Shown piece after piece: positions 8,961 through 17,067 of a DNA stretch of 35,548 nucleotides. Origin of the DNA: Ruminococcus sp. GTDB taxonomy: Bacteria; Bacillota; Clostridia; Oscillospirales; Ruminococcaceae. Below the pieces are notes generated by a model. It worked only from the letters and a program-made list of their open reading frames with translations. It ran no database searches and was not told the DNA's origin. Where the stretch lies: positions 1 through 35,548 of the forward strand of contig JAGBNQ010000077.1 in the NCBI GenBank assembly GCA_017634275.1, given 5' to 3'. A program made the translations under genes and the position numbers. Each line of letters opens with the position of its first letter. The stretch's first letter is position 1.

Positions 8961-10097
8961 TTGAAAAACGTTTCAAGGATAATTCCCTGCTATGCGGCAG
9001 ATACATCGGGGGTATGCTCGGCTTTGTATGAGCTTGGCGGAATGACAGTCGTTCACGATGCATCGGGCTGCAATTCGACATATTCAACACACGATGAGCC
9101 GCGCTGGGTCGATATGAAAAGCAATATCTACATTTCGGCGCTCACCGAGCTTGACGCTATCATGGGCAACGATGAAAAGCTTATAAATGATGCCGTTTCG
9201 GCAGGGCATGACAAGGCGCCTGAGTTTATCACAGTCTGCGGCTCGCCTATGCCTATGATGACGGGGGTGGATTTTGATGCGGTGGCGCATGAGATACAAA
9301 GCAAAAGCGGCATTCGCACATTCCCTCTGCATACAAACGGAACTCACTCCTACATAAATGGCGCAAGCGAGGCTTTTTTGGAGATAGTAAGGGAATACGC
9401 TCAGCCCTGCGACAGGGTGGAAAACGGCGTTAACGTGCTGGGGCTTACCCCTCTTGATTTTCCGCTCGGGGCTGATAAACACATAAAAAAATGGCTTGGT
9501 GACAACGGCTTTGAATGTATCTGCACGCTTGCAATGGGTGACAGCTTGGAAAATGTCAAAAAAATGGCATCGGCGGCGGTAAGCCTTGTGGTGTCATATT
9601 CAGGCCTTGCGGCGGCGCAGCTTTTAAAGGATAGGTACGGTATTCCGTTTGTTGTGGGTGTGCCATACGGGCTTGAATTTCCGTATGACCTTGCAGGGGC
9701 GATGCTCGTAAGCATCGAGTCGCGCGAGGACAGCTTTTACTGTGCGGCACACGGCGGCTCAAATGATATCGTTATAATCGGGGAAAGCGTAAGTGCGGCA
9801 TCACTTGCCTGCGCTATAGAGGCTGACAGAAATGTTAAATGCTCGGTTCTGTCCCCACTGCCGACTGATGCGAGAATTTTAGCTGACGGCGACAGCGAGC
9901 TTTATGCCGAGGAGGATATAGAGCGCTATATATCACAGCGTATGCCTGCGGCGGTGATAGCTGACCCGTTATATAAATACATAGTACCTAAAAAGGTGAA
10001 ATTTATAAACCTGCCGCACTTTGCCTTTTCGGGAAGGTGCTATCAGAAACACATGAAAAACATGATTTGCTGTGACCTTAAGGAGATACTCAGATGA
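8961..10097 (+). CDS. Nitrogenase component 1-like protein, NifK-position, copy 1
   Basis: 378 aa. It starts with TTG at 8961, preceded by AAAGGAGAG at 7-8 nt; no ATG or GTG gives a better site. Three P-cluster-type cysteines are in the expected order: C19 ([12 protein letters not shown]), C37 ([10 protein letters not shown], equivalent to HGSQGC of NifK) and C93 ([14 protein letters not shown]). C10 is an additional N-terminal Cys. The protein is much shorter than NifK (about 520 aa) and close to the minimal group-IV proteins. It most likely pairs with the 7608-8921 product and is reduced by the NifH-like protein. Its stop overlaps the second nifH-like start by 4 nt. Confidence 0.85.
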   Translation: MKNVSRIIPCYAADTSGVCSALYELGGMTVVHDASGCNSTYSTHDEPRWVDMKSNIYISALTELDAIMGNDEKLINDAVSAGHDKAPEFITVCGSPMPMMTGVDFDAVAHEIQSKSGIRTFPLHTNGTHSYINGASEAFLEIVREYAQPCDRVENGVNVLGLTPLDFPLGADKHIKKWLGDNGFECICTLAMGDSLENVKKMASAAVSLVVSYSGLAAAQLLKDRYGIPFVVGVPYGLEFPYDLAGAMLVSIESREDSFYCAAHGGSNDIVIIGESVSAASLACAIEADRNVKCSVLSPLPTDARILADGDSELYAEEDIERYISQRMPAAVIADPLYKYIVPKKVKFINLPHFAFSGRCYQKHMKNMICCDLKEILR

Positions 10098-10858
10098 TAA
10101 AACTTGCGATTTACGGAAAAGGCGGTATAGGAAAATCGACCTGTACTGCGAACCTTTCCGCGGCACTTGCAAGCCTTGGCAAGCGCGTTATTCAAATAGG
10201 CTGTGACCCGAAGGCGGATTCTACCATAAACCTGCTCGGCGGCGAGGGCGTTATACCCGTTATGGACTATATGCGTAAATACGATGAAGAGCCCGAAAGC
10301 ATAGAGCAGATATCGAAGGTGGGCTTTGGCGGCGTTTTGTGCATTGAAACGGGTGGGCCTACCCCCGGGCTCGGCTGCGCAGGCAGGGGGATAATCACGA
10401 CCTTTACGCTGCTCGAACAGCTTGAACTATTTAAAAAATACAAGCCCGATGCCGTGCTTTACGATGTGCTTGGAGATGTAGTCTGCGGCGGCTTTGCAGC
10501 ACCTATAAGAGAGGGCTATGCCGAGCAGGTGCTGATAGTTACATCGGGCGAGAAAATGGCGCTTTATGCGGCTAACAACATTTTCTCGGCGGTAAAGAAT
10601 TTTGAGGACAGGAGCTACGCTAAGGTGCGCGGCGTTATCTTAAACAGAAGAAATGTCGAGAACGAGGAGGAAAAGGTGCGCGCCTTTACCGAAAAGGCAG
10701 GCATTGAGATAACTGCCGACATTCCGCGCTCGGGTGACATTATAAAGTATGAGGATATGGGCAAGACTGTAATTGAGGGCGACAACGAATGCGAGGCCGC
10801 AAAGCGCTTTTTAGCCCTTGCAAAAACACTGATAGATGAGGATGAAAAAAATGGCTGA
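10094..10858 (+). CDS. NifH/BchL-like ATP-dependent reductase, copy 2
   Basis: 254 aa, the same length as copy 1 and colinear with it: Walker A at 8-16, C95 and C131 as cluster ligands, and PGLGCAGRG and LGDVVCGGF conserved. The least similar stretch is 51-82 and the C-terminus. The identical ligand positions and gene order (H-D-K repeated) suggest tandem duplication of a whole triplet followed by divergence. It overlaps the K-like gene upstream by 4 nt and the D-like gene downstream by 8 nt. By family logic it is the dedicated electron donor of the second D/K pair, though cross-reaction with the first pair is possible. Confidence 0.9.
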   Translation: MIKLAIYGKGGIGKSTCTANLSAALASLGKRVIQIGCDPKADSTINLLGGEGVIPVMDYMRKYDEEPESIEQISKVGFGGVLCIETGGPTPGLGCAGRGIITTFTLLEQLELFKKYKPDAVLYDVLGDVVCGGFAAPIREGYAEQVLIVTSGEKMALYAANNIFSAVKNFEDRSYAKVRGVILNRRNVENEEEKVRAFTEKAGIEITADIPRSGDIIKYEDMGKTVIEGDNECEAAKRFLALAKTLIDEDEKNG

Positions 10859-12131
10859 GGCTTTTTATATAACGGCAGGCGAGCTTGCTAAGAGGGGCTT
10901 TGAATTCCTGCCCAGTGAGCTTGACTCATCAAAGCATATGATATATTCTTCCCCTGCAACGCTTGATTTTAATTCGCCGGGCGCTAAAGGCTTTGGCGTT
11001 AAAAGGGCAGGGCTCGTTATCCCCGAAAGCGTTATGCTGCTTATTGCCCCCGGGTGCTGCGGTAGAAACACCGCTCTTTTAAGCGAGCTTGGGTATGATG
11101 AGCGGTTTTTCTACCTGATGCTTGATGATACCGATATCGTTACGGGAAGATATGTAAACAAGATACCGCAGGCGTGTGAGGAGCTGCTTGAAACGCTTGA
11201 CTACACCCCCTCGGTGATAATGCTTTGCTGCACCTGCGTTGACGCGCTGCTCGGAACTGACATGGAAAGAGTCTGCCGCGCCTGCTTTGACAAGACGGGG
11301 GTAAGGGCAGCGCCTGCTTATATGTACGCGCTTACAAGGGAGAAAAAGCTGCCGCCTATGGGCTTGATAAGAAAGAGCGTTTACTCGCTTTTGGAGAGTC
11401 AAAAGAGGATATCGAATGAATGCAACATACTGGGCTTTTTCTCGGCGCTTGAAGATGATAACGAGATATACGCTATCCTAAAAGCGGCAGGGATAAAGAA
11501 GATACACGAGATAGGAAGATGCAAAACATTTGAGGAATATAAGGAGCTTTCGCGCGCGAATTTCAGCATCGTGCTCAATTCCGAGGCGCGCGCCGCGGCG
11601 CAGGATATGGAGGAGCGCCTGGGGATACCCTTTATTGAGCTTACCCGAATGTACCGCATTGACAAGATACACAATCAGTACCGCCTTATGGGCGATGCGC
11701 TCGGAACAAAGCTTGATGACACAAAATATTTTGAAAAGACTAAGGCGCTTGTAGAGGATTTCAGGGCGCGGCACGGAAGGCTGAGAGTTGCGGTGGGCGA
11801 GAGCCTTAATGCTGACAGCTTTGAGCTTTCACTTGCGCTGTGCGAATATGGCTTTAATGTGAAGGAAATTTTCGGCACGGTCGGCGAGCGGAATTATGTG
11901 TTTATCAAAAAGCTCGCAGCGGTGTCGCCGGAAACAAGGATATATTCAAACCTTTCACCCACGATGATGAACTATAAGCCCGACCCTGAAATAAATGCGG
12001 CGATAGGTGCCGATGCCTGCTATTACTATAACGGTATCGCGGCAGGCATTGAATTTAACAGCGAGGCGCAGCCCTTTGGATACAGAGGGGTCGAGCTGTT
12101 ATTTACAGAGCTTGATAAGGCGCTTAAGTGA
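10851..12131 (+). CDS. Nitrogenase component 1-like protein, NifD-position, copy 2
   Basis: 426 aa from ATG 10851, chosen because GAGG lies about 9 nt upstream; an ATG at 10836 is also in frame. Candidate cluster residues (numbered from 10851) are C69-C70 ([13 protein letters not shown]) and C129 ([14 protein letters not shown]), which aligns with C120 of copy 1. The remaining domains follow the superfamily pattern ([43 protein letters not shown]). Unlike copy 1 it has no CxxC tail and ends [16 protein letters not shown]. The substrate is unknown. It is embedded between its nifH-like and nifK-like partners with no room for separate promoters. Confidence 0.85.
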   Translation: MAEAFYITAGELAKRGFEFLPSELDSSKHMIYSSPATLDFNSPGAKGFGVKRAGLVIPESVMLLIAPGCCGRNTALLSELGYDERFFYLMLDDTDIVTGRYVNKIPQACEELLETLDYTPSVIMLCCTCVDALLGTDMERVCRACFDKTGVRAAPAYMYALTREKKLPPMGLIRKSVYSLLESQKRISNECNILGFFSALEDDNEIYAILKAAGIKKIHEIGRCKTFEEYKELSRANFSIVLNSEARAAAQDMEERLGIPFIELTRMYRIDKIHNQYRLMGDALGTKLDDTKYFEKTKALVEDFRARHGRLRVAVGESLNADSFELSLALCEYGFNVKEIFGTVGERNYVFIKKLAAVSPETRIYSNLSPTMMNYKPDPEINAAIGADACYYYNGIAAGIEFNSEAQPFGYRGVELLFTELDKALK

Positions 12132-12148
12132 AAGGGAGGGCGATCAGT

Positions 12149-13216
12149 ATGAAAAAGCTTTTAAAATATATGTCGCCCTTAGCGCCTGATGATTCGGGAG
12201 CCTGCTCGGTGCTTTACGAAATGGGCGGAGTTACGGTCATCTGCGATGCAGGCGGCTGCGCAGGAAACGTCTGCGGCTTTGACGAGCCGAGGTGGTTTGA
12301 AAAGCGCTCGTCACTTTTCTCGGCAGGGCTTAGGGATATGGACGCAATACTCGGCAGAGATGACCTGCTTGTAAAAAAGCTCGCACTTATATGTGAGCAG
12401 GTGGATACGCAGTTTACAGCGATAGTCGGCACACCCGTTCCTGCGGTGATAGCTACCGACCTTAAGGCGCTTGAACGCATGAGCGAAAAGAAAACGGGGC
12501 TGCCCTGCATAGCCCTCAGAACTGACGGCACGCGCCTTTATGACTATGGCGAGGAAATGGCTTACTTCCGCATTTTTGAAAGGTTTGCGGAGGATAAGCT
12601 TGAAATAAAAAAAGGCAAGGTCGGAGTTATCGGTGCAACACCGTTAAACACGGGCGAAACTGACAGCAAAATGCTAAAGCTCGCACTTAAAAACGAGGGC
12701 ATTGATGATGTGGTATGCTTTGGTATGGATTCATGCCTTGAAGAGGTAAAAAGGGCGAGCGAATGTGAGAAGATTCTTGTGATAGCGCCGTCGGGCATCA
12801 AGGCGGCTAAGCTTTTGCAGGAGAGGTTCGGCACACCCTTTGAGGTGGGCTACCCGAGCATCGGCACAAGGCTTTTGCCGAGCGATGAGGCTGTGGCGGC
12901 AACTTACGGGCTTAAGGGAAAGAGAGTTCTTATCGTTCATCAGCAGTTTTTGGCTAATGCTTTAAGGGAAAAGTATGAGAGAGCGGCAGGCTGCAAAGTG
13001 ACTGTTGCGAGCTTTTTTAAGATGTATGATGAATATATGCATGACGGTGATATAAGGCTCAAGGAGGAAGATGACCTCATAGCGCTTGCCAAAAGCGGCG
13101 AATATGATATCATCGCAGGAGATACGCGCTTTAAGAGAATGCTTAGTGGGGCAGATGTAAAGCTTTTTCCTCTGACGCACTTTGCAGTCGGTGGAACACT
13201 CAACAGGGACAAGTAA
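12149..13216 (+). CDS. Nitrogenase component 1-like protein, NifK-position, copy 2, missing one cluster Cys
   Basis: 355 aa from ATG 12149, preceded by AAAGGGAGGG at about 8 nt; a GTG at 12128 lies before that site. Aligned without gaps to copy 1 over residues 14-96 it keeps C19 (SGACSVLYEMGG) and C37 (CDAGGCAGN), but the third ligand C93 is V93 (TAIVGTPVPAV in place of TVCGSPMPM). It also has C32 and C42, which copy 1 lacks. The cluster at the D/K interface is therefore probably different from copy 1, or the protein has a scaffold rather than catalytic role. Its stop overlaps the hypF start by one base, tying the nitrogenase-like and Hyp genes into one translational unit. Confidence 0.83.
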   Translation: MKKLLKYMSPLAPDDSGACSVLYEMGGVTVICDAGGCAGNVCGFDEPRWFEKRSSLFSAGLRDMDAILGRDDLLVKKLALICEQVDTQFTAIVGTPVPAVIATDLKALERMSEKKTGLPCIALRTDGTRLYDYGEEMAYFRIFERFAEDKLEIKKGKVGVIGATPLNTGETDSKMLKLALKNEGIDDVVCFGMDSCLEEVKRASECEKILVIAPSGIKAAKLLQERFGTPFEVGYPSIGTRLLPSDEAVAATYGLKGKRVLIVHQQFLANALREKYERAAGCKVTVASFFKMYDEYMHDGDIRLKEEDDLIALAKSGEYDIIAGDTRFKRMLSGADVKLFPLTHFAVGGTLNRDK

Positions 13217-15519
13217 TGATGAAAACAGTAAATATACACGTTTACGGAATAGTTCAGGGGGTCGGCTTTCGCCCGTTCGTGGCAAGGCTTGCTGACAGGC
13301 TCGGCATAAAGGGGACTGTTGCGAACAAGGGCTCATACGTTGACATTTACGCGCAGGGCGATGAGCAGGCGTTATCACGATTTGAAAGCGAGATAAAGTG
13401 TAAGCCGCCCGAGCGTGCTGTGGTTCTGGAGCTTGACAGCGTAACAATTGAAGGCGCGCAGCAATACGAGAGCTTTGAGATAATAGAGAGCGAGAAGGAA
13501 TACGGGAAGATATTTATTTCACCTGATATTGCAGTTTGCGAAAAATGCAAGGCGGAGCTTTTTGACAAAAGCGACAGAAGATACCTACACCCGTTTATAA
13601 ACTGCACGCAATGCGGCCCGAGGCTGACCATTCTTGATGCGATGCCGTATGACAGAGAGCGCACGAGCATGAAAAAATTCCCGATGTGCAAAAGGTGCGA
13701 GGAGGAATACATTTCCCCAAAAACGCGAAGATATGATGCGCAGCCCGTATGCTGCAATGACTGCGGCCCCGAGGTATATATAATAGGCGAGGACACACGC
13801 GGCGGCGAGGCTATAACAAAGGTGCGCAAGGCGATAATGGAAGGGCGCATAGTCGCGATAAAGGGGATAGGCGGCTTTCACCTTTGCTGTGATGCTAAAA
13901 ATGAAAGCGCTGTAATGCGCCTGAGAGAGCTTAAGCGCAGGCCTATGAAACCCTTTGCGGTGATGATGAAGGACATGCAGACCGCAAGGCGCGAATGCGT
14001 TATAAAGGACGGGCAGGAGGAATACCTCACGGGCTGGCAAAAGCCCATTATGCTGCTTGAAAAGGGAGAGCGGCAGACGATAAGCAAAATGATAGCGCCC
14101 GATAATCTGACTGTCGGGGTGATGCTGCCGTATGCGCCCGTGCAGCTGCTTATTTTTGACTACCCTGACGGGGTGGAGATGACCGATTGCCTGGTAATGA
14201 CCAGCGGCAACGCAAAAGGCGCGCCGATATGCCGAAGTGACGAGGACGCTGTAAAGGAAATAGGCTCGTTTTGCGATATGATACTTTCTCATGACAGAGA
14301 TATCCTTATACGCGCTGATGATACTGTTACCGACTGGCTTTACGGCAGGCCTTACATGATAAGGCGCTCACGCGGATTTGCGCCGCTGCCGTTTATGCTC
14401 AAAGGTGCAAAGGACAGGCAGGCAGTCGCCATCGGCGGTGAGCTTAAAAACAGCTTTTGTATTGCAAGGGGCGAAATGCTCTACCTTTCGCCGTATATTG
14501 GTGACATGGCGGATATAAGGACAGTCAGGGCGCTTGATGAGTCGCTTGAAAGAATGACGGATATGCTGGAGGTGATACCGCAGGCGGTAGTGAGCGACAC
14601 CCACCCGATGTACAATACCGTTTCCTTTGCGCAGGAATATGCAAAGGAAAAGGGCATACCGCTTGTGCAGATACAGCACCACTACGCGCATATTTTATCC
14701 TGCATGGCGGAGAATAACTTCACGGGGCAGGTGATAGGCATATCGCTTGACGGCACGGGCTATGGTGATGACAAGACGATATGGGGCGGCGAGCTGCTGC
14801 TGTGTGACTATAAGGGATACAAAAGGCTTGGCAGCATAAAGCCTTTTATACAGACGGGCGGCGACTTATCTGCCAAAGAGGGCTGGCGCATTGCCGCGGC
14901 GATAATTCGCGAGAGGTTTGAAAACGGCGGTGAGGTCTGCGAGGAGCTTGGTATATGCAAGGCGCAGGAATACAATATGCTTAAAATGATGAGCGAGAAG
15001 GGGCTCAACTCCGTAAAGTCAACAAGCTGCGGAAGGCTTTTTGACGCGGTTTCGGCAATTCTCGGGATAAGGCGCGCATCGACCTTTGAGGGCGAGGCAT
15101 CGTCGGCACTTATGTATCACGCTCAGCTTTTTGAGCGAGGACTTAAAGATAAGTATGAGCCGACATTCGGCGGCAGGCTTTACCGAGAGGACGAGGGGTT
15201 CATCACCCTATGTACGGCAGCGCTTGTGAGACACATAACAGAGCGCAGGCTTTCGGGCGAGGATATCAATGAGCTTGCGTATGAATTTCATTTTACCCTG
15301 TCACGAATGCTTGTTTCGGCGTGCGAAAGGGCAGGAGAGATAACGGGCGTGAAAACGGCTGCCCTAAGCGGCGGAGTTTTTCAGAACAAGCTGCTTGTTA
15401 CCCTGACAAATGAGGGGTTAAAGCAAAAGGGCTTTGAGGTGCTTATGCACAGCCTTGTACCGCCGAATGACGGAGGGATAGCTCTCGGGCAGGCAGCGTT
15501 TGGAGCAATTAATAGTTAA
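13216..15519 (+). CDS. hypF: Carbamoyltransferase HypF, [NiFe]-hydrogenase cyanide-ligand synthesis
   Basis: 767 aa, full length. Domains in order: acylphosphatase (1-90; GIVQGVGFRPFVARLA), paired zinc fingers with C108/C111, C130/C133, C158/C161 and C180/C183, YrdC-like domain (GRIVAIKGIGGFHLCCDA, KRRPMKPFAVMMKD), and Kae1-like ATPase domain (QHHYAHILSCMAEN, ISLDGTGYGDD, LSGGVFQNKLL). HypF uses carbamoyl phosphate and ATP to carbamoylate the C-terminal Cys of HypE, giving the CN ligands. It starts on the stop codon of the nifK-like gene (1-nt overlap); ATG 13219 is an alternative. The final codons and stop are made by an AT-rich intergenic repeat. The specific association with nitrogenase-like genes is unusual. 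Confidence 0.97.
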   Translation: MMKTVNIHVYGIVQGVGFRPFVARLADRLGIKGTVANKGSYVDIYAQGDEQALSRFESEIKCKPPERAVVLELDSVTIEGAQQYESFEIIESEKEYGKIFISPDIAVCEKCKAELFDKSDRRYLHPFINCTQCGPRLTILDAMPYDRERTSMKKFPMCKRCEEEYISPKTRRYDAQPVCCNDCGPEVYIIGEDTRGGEAITKVRKAIMEGRIVAIKGIGGFHLCCDAKNESAVMRLRELKRRPMKPFAVMMKDMQTARRECVIKDGQEEYLTGWQKPIMLLEKGERQTISKMIAPDNLTVGVMLPYAPVQLLIFDYPDGVEMTDCLVMTSGNAKGAPICRSDEDAVKEIGSFCDMILSHDRDILIRADDTVTDWLYGRPYMIRRSRGFAPLPFMLKGAKDRQAVAIGGELKNSFCIARGEMLYLSPYIGDMADIRTVRALDESLERMTDMLEVIPQAVVSDTHPMYNTVSFAQEYAKEKGIPLVQIQHHYAHILSCMAENNFTGQVIGISLDGTGYGDDKTIWGGELLLCDYKGYKRLGSIKPFIQTGGDLSAKEGWRIAAAIIRERFENGGEVCEELGICKAQEYNMLKMMSEKGLNSVKSTSCGRLFDAVSAILGIRRASTFEGEASSALMYHAQLFERGLKDKYEPTFGGRLYREDEGFITLCTAALVRHITERRLSGEDINELAYEFHFTLSRMLVSACERAGEITGVKTAALSGGVFQNKLLVTLTNEGLKQKGFEVLMHSLVPPNDGGIALGQAAFGAINS

Positions 15520-15576
15520 TAATTAATAATTAATAATTAAGGTGTCCGCCTTTGGCGGACTTATGCCCATTCGGGC
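15507..15576. repeat. Intergenic palindromic repeat, copy A (hypF-hypC gap)
   Basis: An AT-rich block with tandem AATTAAT units (15507-15540) supplies the hypF stop codon. It is followed by a 29-nt sequence (15540-15568) repeated exactly at 16873-16901, containing the hairpin GTCCGCC-TTT-GGCGGAC, then a second small hairpin GCCC-ATTC-GGGC. Lacking a T-run, it is more like a REP/BIME-type element than a terminator. The 19-nt block 15507-15525 is repeated exactly at 29707-29725. Confidence 0.8.
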
Positions 15577-15602
15577 GGAATGACTTAGAAAGGACGAGGG
15601 AT

Positions 15603-15812
15603 ATGTGTGTTGGTTTATCGGCAAGAGTTGTAAGTGTTAAGGATGATACCGCCCTGATAGATGCAGGCGGTGCTAAAAGGAGCATAAGCGCAGGGGTGCT
15701 TGATGATCTCGAGCCCGGCGATTATGTAATGGTACACGCAGGAGTTGCGATAGCGAAGATAACCGAAACTGACGAGCAAGAGGCAGAGGATATAATGGGA
15801 GAGCTTTTATGA
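15603..15812 (+). CDS. hypC: HypC/HupF-family Fe(CN)2CO assembly chaperone
   Basis: 69 aa. It begins MCVGLSARVV, with the invariant Met-Cys N-terminus of HypC; Cys2 binds the Fe(CN)2CO unit together with HypD. The small OB-like fold continues with ALIDAGGAKRSISAGVLDDLEPGDYVMVHAGVAIAKI. ATG 15603 is required because translation from the upstream in-frame start would bury Cys2; an AAAGGACGAGG region precedes it. The last 4 nt overlap the hypD start. The length is slightly short of the usual 75-90 aa because the acidic C-terminal tail is brief. Confidence 0.95.
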   Translation: MCVGLSARVVSVKDDTALIDAGGAKRSISAGVLDDLEPGDYVMVHAGVAIAKITETDEQEAEDIMGELL

Positions 15813-16861
15813 ACGAGATGATGACTAAGGCGCGTGAGATAATCACGGGCTACAAGGGCAGACCGCTCAGGATAATGGAGGTCTGCGGAACGCACACGCA
15901 CGAGATATTCAGATTAGGGATAAGAAAGCTTGTGCCGCAGGGAGTAGAGATAATCTCGGGGCCCGGGTGCCCTGTTTGCGTTACGGCGGTAGGGTTTATC
16001 GACGAGGCGATTTGGCTCGCACTTGAAAAGGGGTGCGTCATCTGCACCTTCGGTGATCTTATAAAGGTCCCCGGAACGGAGATATCCCTTGCAGGGGCAA
16101 GGAGCAAAGGGGCTGACATAAGGCCTGTTTATTCGCCGCTTGATGCGGTGGAGCTTGCAAGGCAGGACAGGGATAAGCAGGTGGTTTTCTTAGCTGTAGG
16201 CTTTGAAACGACAACTCCGTCAGCTTGTCTTGCGGCTAAGACTGCAAAGGAGGAGGGGCTTGATAACTTCTCACTCCTGACAGCTAACAAGACTATGCCA
16301 AATGCCTACAACGCGCTTGTGGGAAGTGCCGATGCGTTTATCTACCCCGGGCACGTCAATGCGATAACGGGAAATGCCACCTGCATCAGGCTTTGTAAGG
16401 AAAAGGGCGTTTCGGGCGTTGTGGCAGGCTTTACGGCGAGCGAGCTTATGACAGCACTCGCGGTATGCATACGGGGGCTTGAAAAGGGCGAGCCTTTCTT
16501 TAAAAACTGCTACCCGAGAGTTGTAAAGGACGAGGGCAACCCTGCGGCGATAAGGATAATGGAAGAGGTAATGGAGCCGTGCAACAGCGAGTGGAGAGGC
16601 TTAGGGCTTATACCGATGTCGGGCATGAAATTAAGGGAAGAATACTCGGGATTTGACGCGAGGGTGAAGTTTGATATGCCGAAAATCACGGGCAAGCCGA
16701 ACCCTGCTTGCAGGTGCGGCGATGTTTTACAGGGCAAGTGCAAGCCGAGCGACTGCAAGGTCTTTGGCAAGGTATGCACACCGCTCCACCCCGTAGGGGC
16801 TTGCATGGTTTCCGACGAGGGGGCGTGCTCGGCGTATTACCAGTATTCGGGGCTTATATAA
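15809..16861 (+). CDS. hypD: HypD, Fe(CN)2CO assembly iron-sulfur protein
   Basis: 350 aa, normal length. Catalytic-site motifs: CGTHTHE (C26), GPGCPVC (C54, C57), ETTTPSACL and the C-terminal [4Fe-4S] region with C301, C303, C311, C316, C323, C332 and C340 (ACRCGDVLQGKCKPSDC...VCTPLHPVGACMVS). HypD with HypC holds Fe and receives the cyanides from HypE; its [4Fe-4S] cluster provides reducing equivalents. The ATG overlaps hypC by 4 nt. All residues normally needed seem to be present, so the Hyp set looks functional even though no [NiFe]-hydrogenase subunit is encoded in the window. Confidence 0.97.
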   Translation: MNEMMTKAREIITGYKGRPLRIMEVCGTHTHEIFRLGIRKLVPQGVEIISGPGCPVCVTAVGFIDEAIWLALEKGCVICTFGDLIKVPGTEISLAGARSKGADIRPVYSPLDAVELARQDRDKQVVFLAVGFETTTPSACLAAKTAKEEGLDNFSLLTANKTMPNAYNALVGSADAFIYPGHVNAITGNATCIRLCKEKGVSGVVAGFTASELMTALAVCIRGLEKGEPFFKNCYPRVVKDEGNPAAIRIMEEVMEPCNSEWRGLGLIPMSGMKLREEYSGFDARVKFDMPKITGKPNPACRCGDVLQGKCKPSDCKVFGKVCTPLHPVGACMVSDEGACSAYYQYSGLI

Positions 16862-16926
16862 ATTAATAGTTGAGGTGTCCGCCTTTGGCGGACTTATGCC
16901 CGGTCGGGCTTATGTGCGGCGCACCT
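16861..16926. repeat. Intergenic palindromic repeat, copy B (hypD-hypE gap)
   Basis: Begins AATTAATAGTT at the last base of hypD, then carries the same 29-nt sequence as copy A (16873-16901) with hairpin GTCCGCC/GGCGGAC and a GCCC-GGTC-GGGC hairpin. The whole element is bounded by AGGTG (16873-16877) and CACCT (16922-16926). Downstream to 17060 I see only a GTGCATT direct repeat, AT-rich sequence and the hypE ribosome site. Confidence 0.8.
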
Positions 16927-17067
16927 TAATTGTGCATTGTGCATTCTATTTCTTACCTTTAAGGTAACATTAAACTTAAGAAAAGTCAATTGGCAGGGTG
17001 AATGAATATTTGAAATTGCGATATGCAACAAAAATACAATATATATAGATCAACGGAGGAAAAACTG

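Noticed and set aside
6847..13216. Nitrogen-fixation (nif) operon
   Set aside because: The H-D-K order is nif-like, but the D/K proteins are only 355-437 aa, lack recognisable FeMo-co ligands, and no nifB, nifE/N, nifV or molybdate transport genes are present. Family IV-type homologues fit better.
13585..14292. Long minus-strand reading frame within hypF
   Set aside because: hypF has complete domains over this stretch; the antisense frame is a shadow of biased codon use.
15521..15540. CRISPR-like short repeats
   Set aside because: The AATTAAT units are contiguous with no spacers, and no cas gene is in the window.
15520..15602. Rho-independent terminator inside the hyp operon
   Set aside because: The GTCCGCC/GGCGGAC hairpin has no following T-run and the same sequence recurs in another gap, so a repeat element is the better explanation.
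16986..17067. Dedicated promoter for hypE
   Set aside because: TTGAAA and TACAAT hexamers exist but are 19 nt apart, and other pairings give a poor -10 box, so I could not support a promoter.
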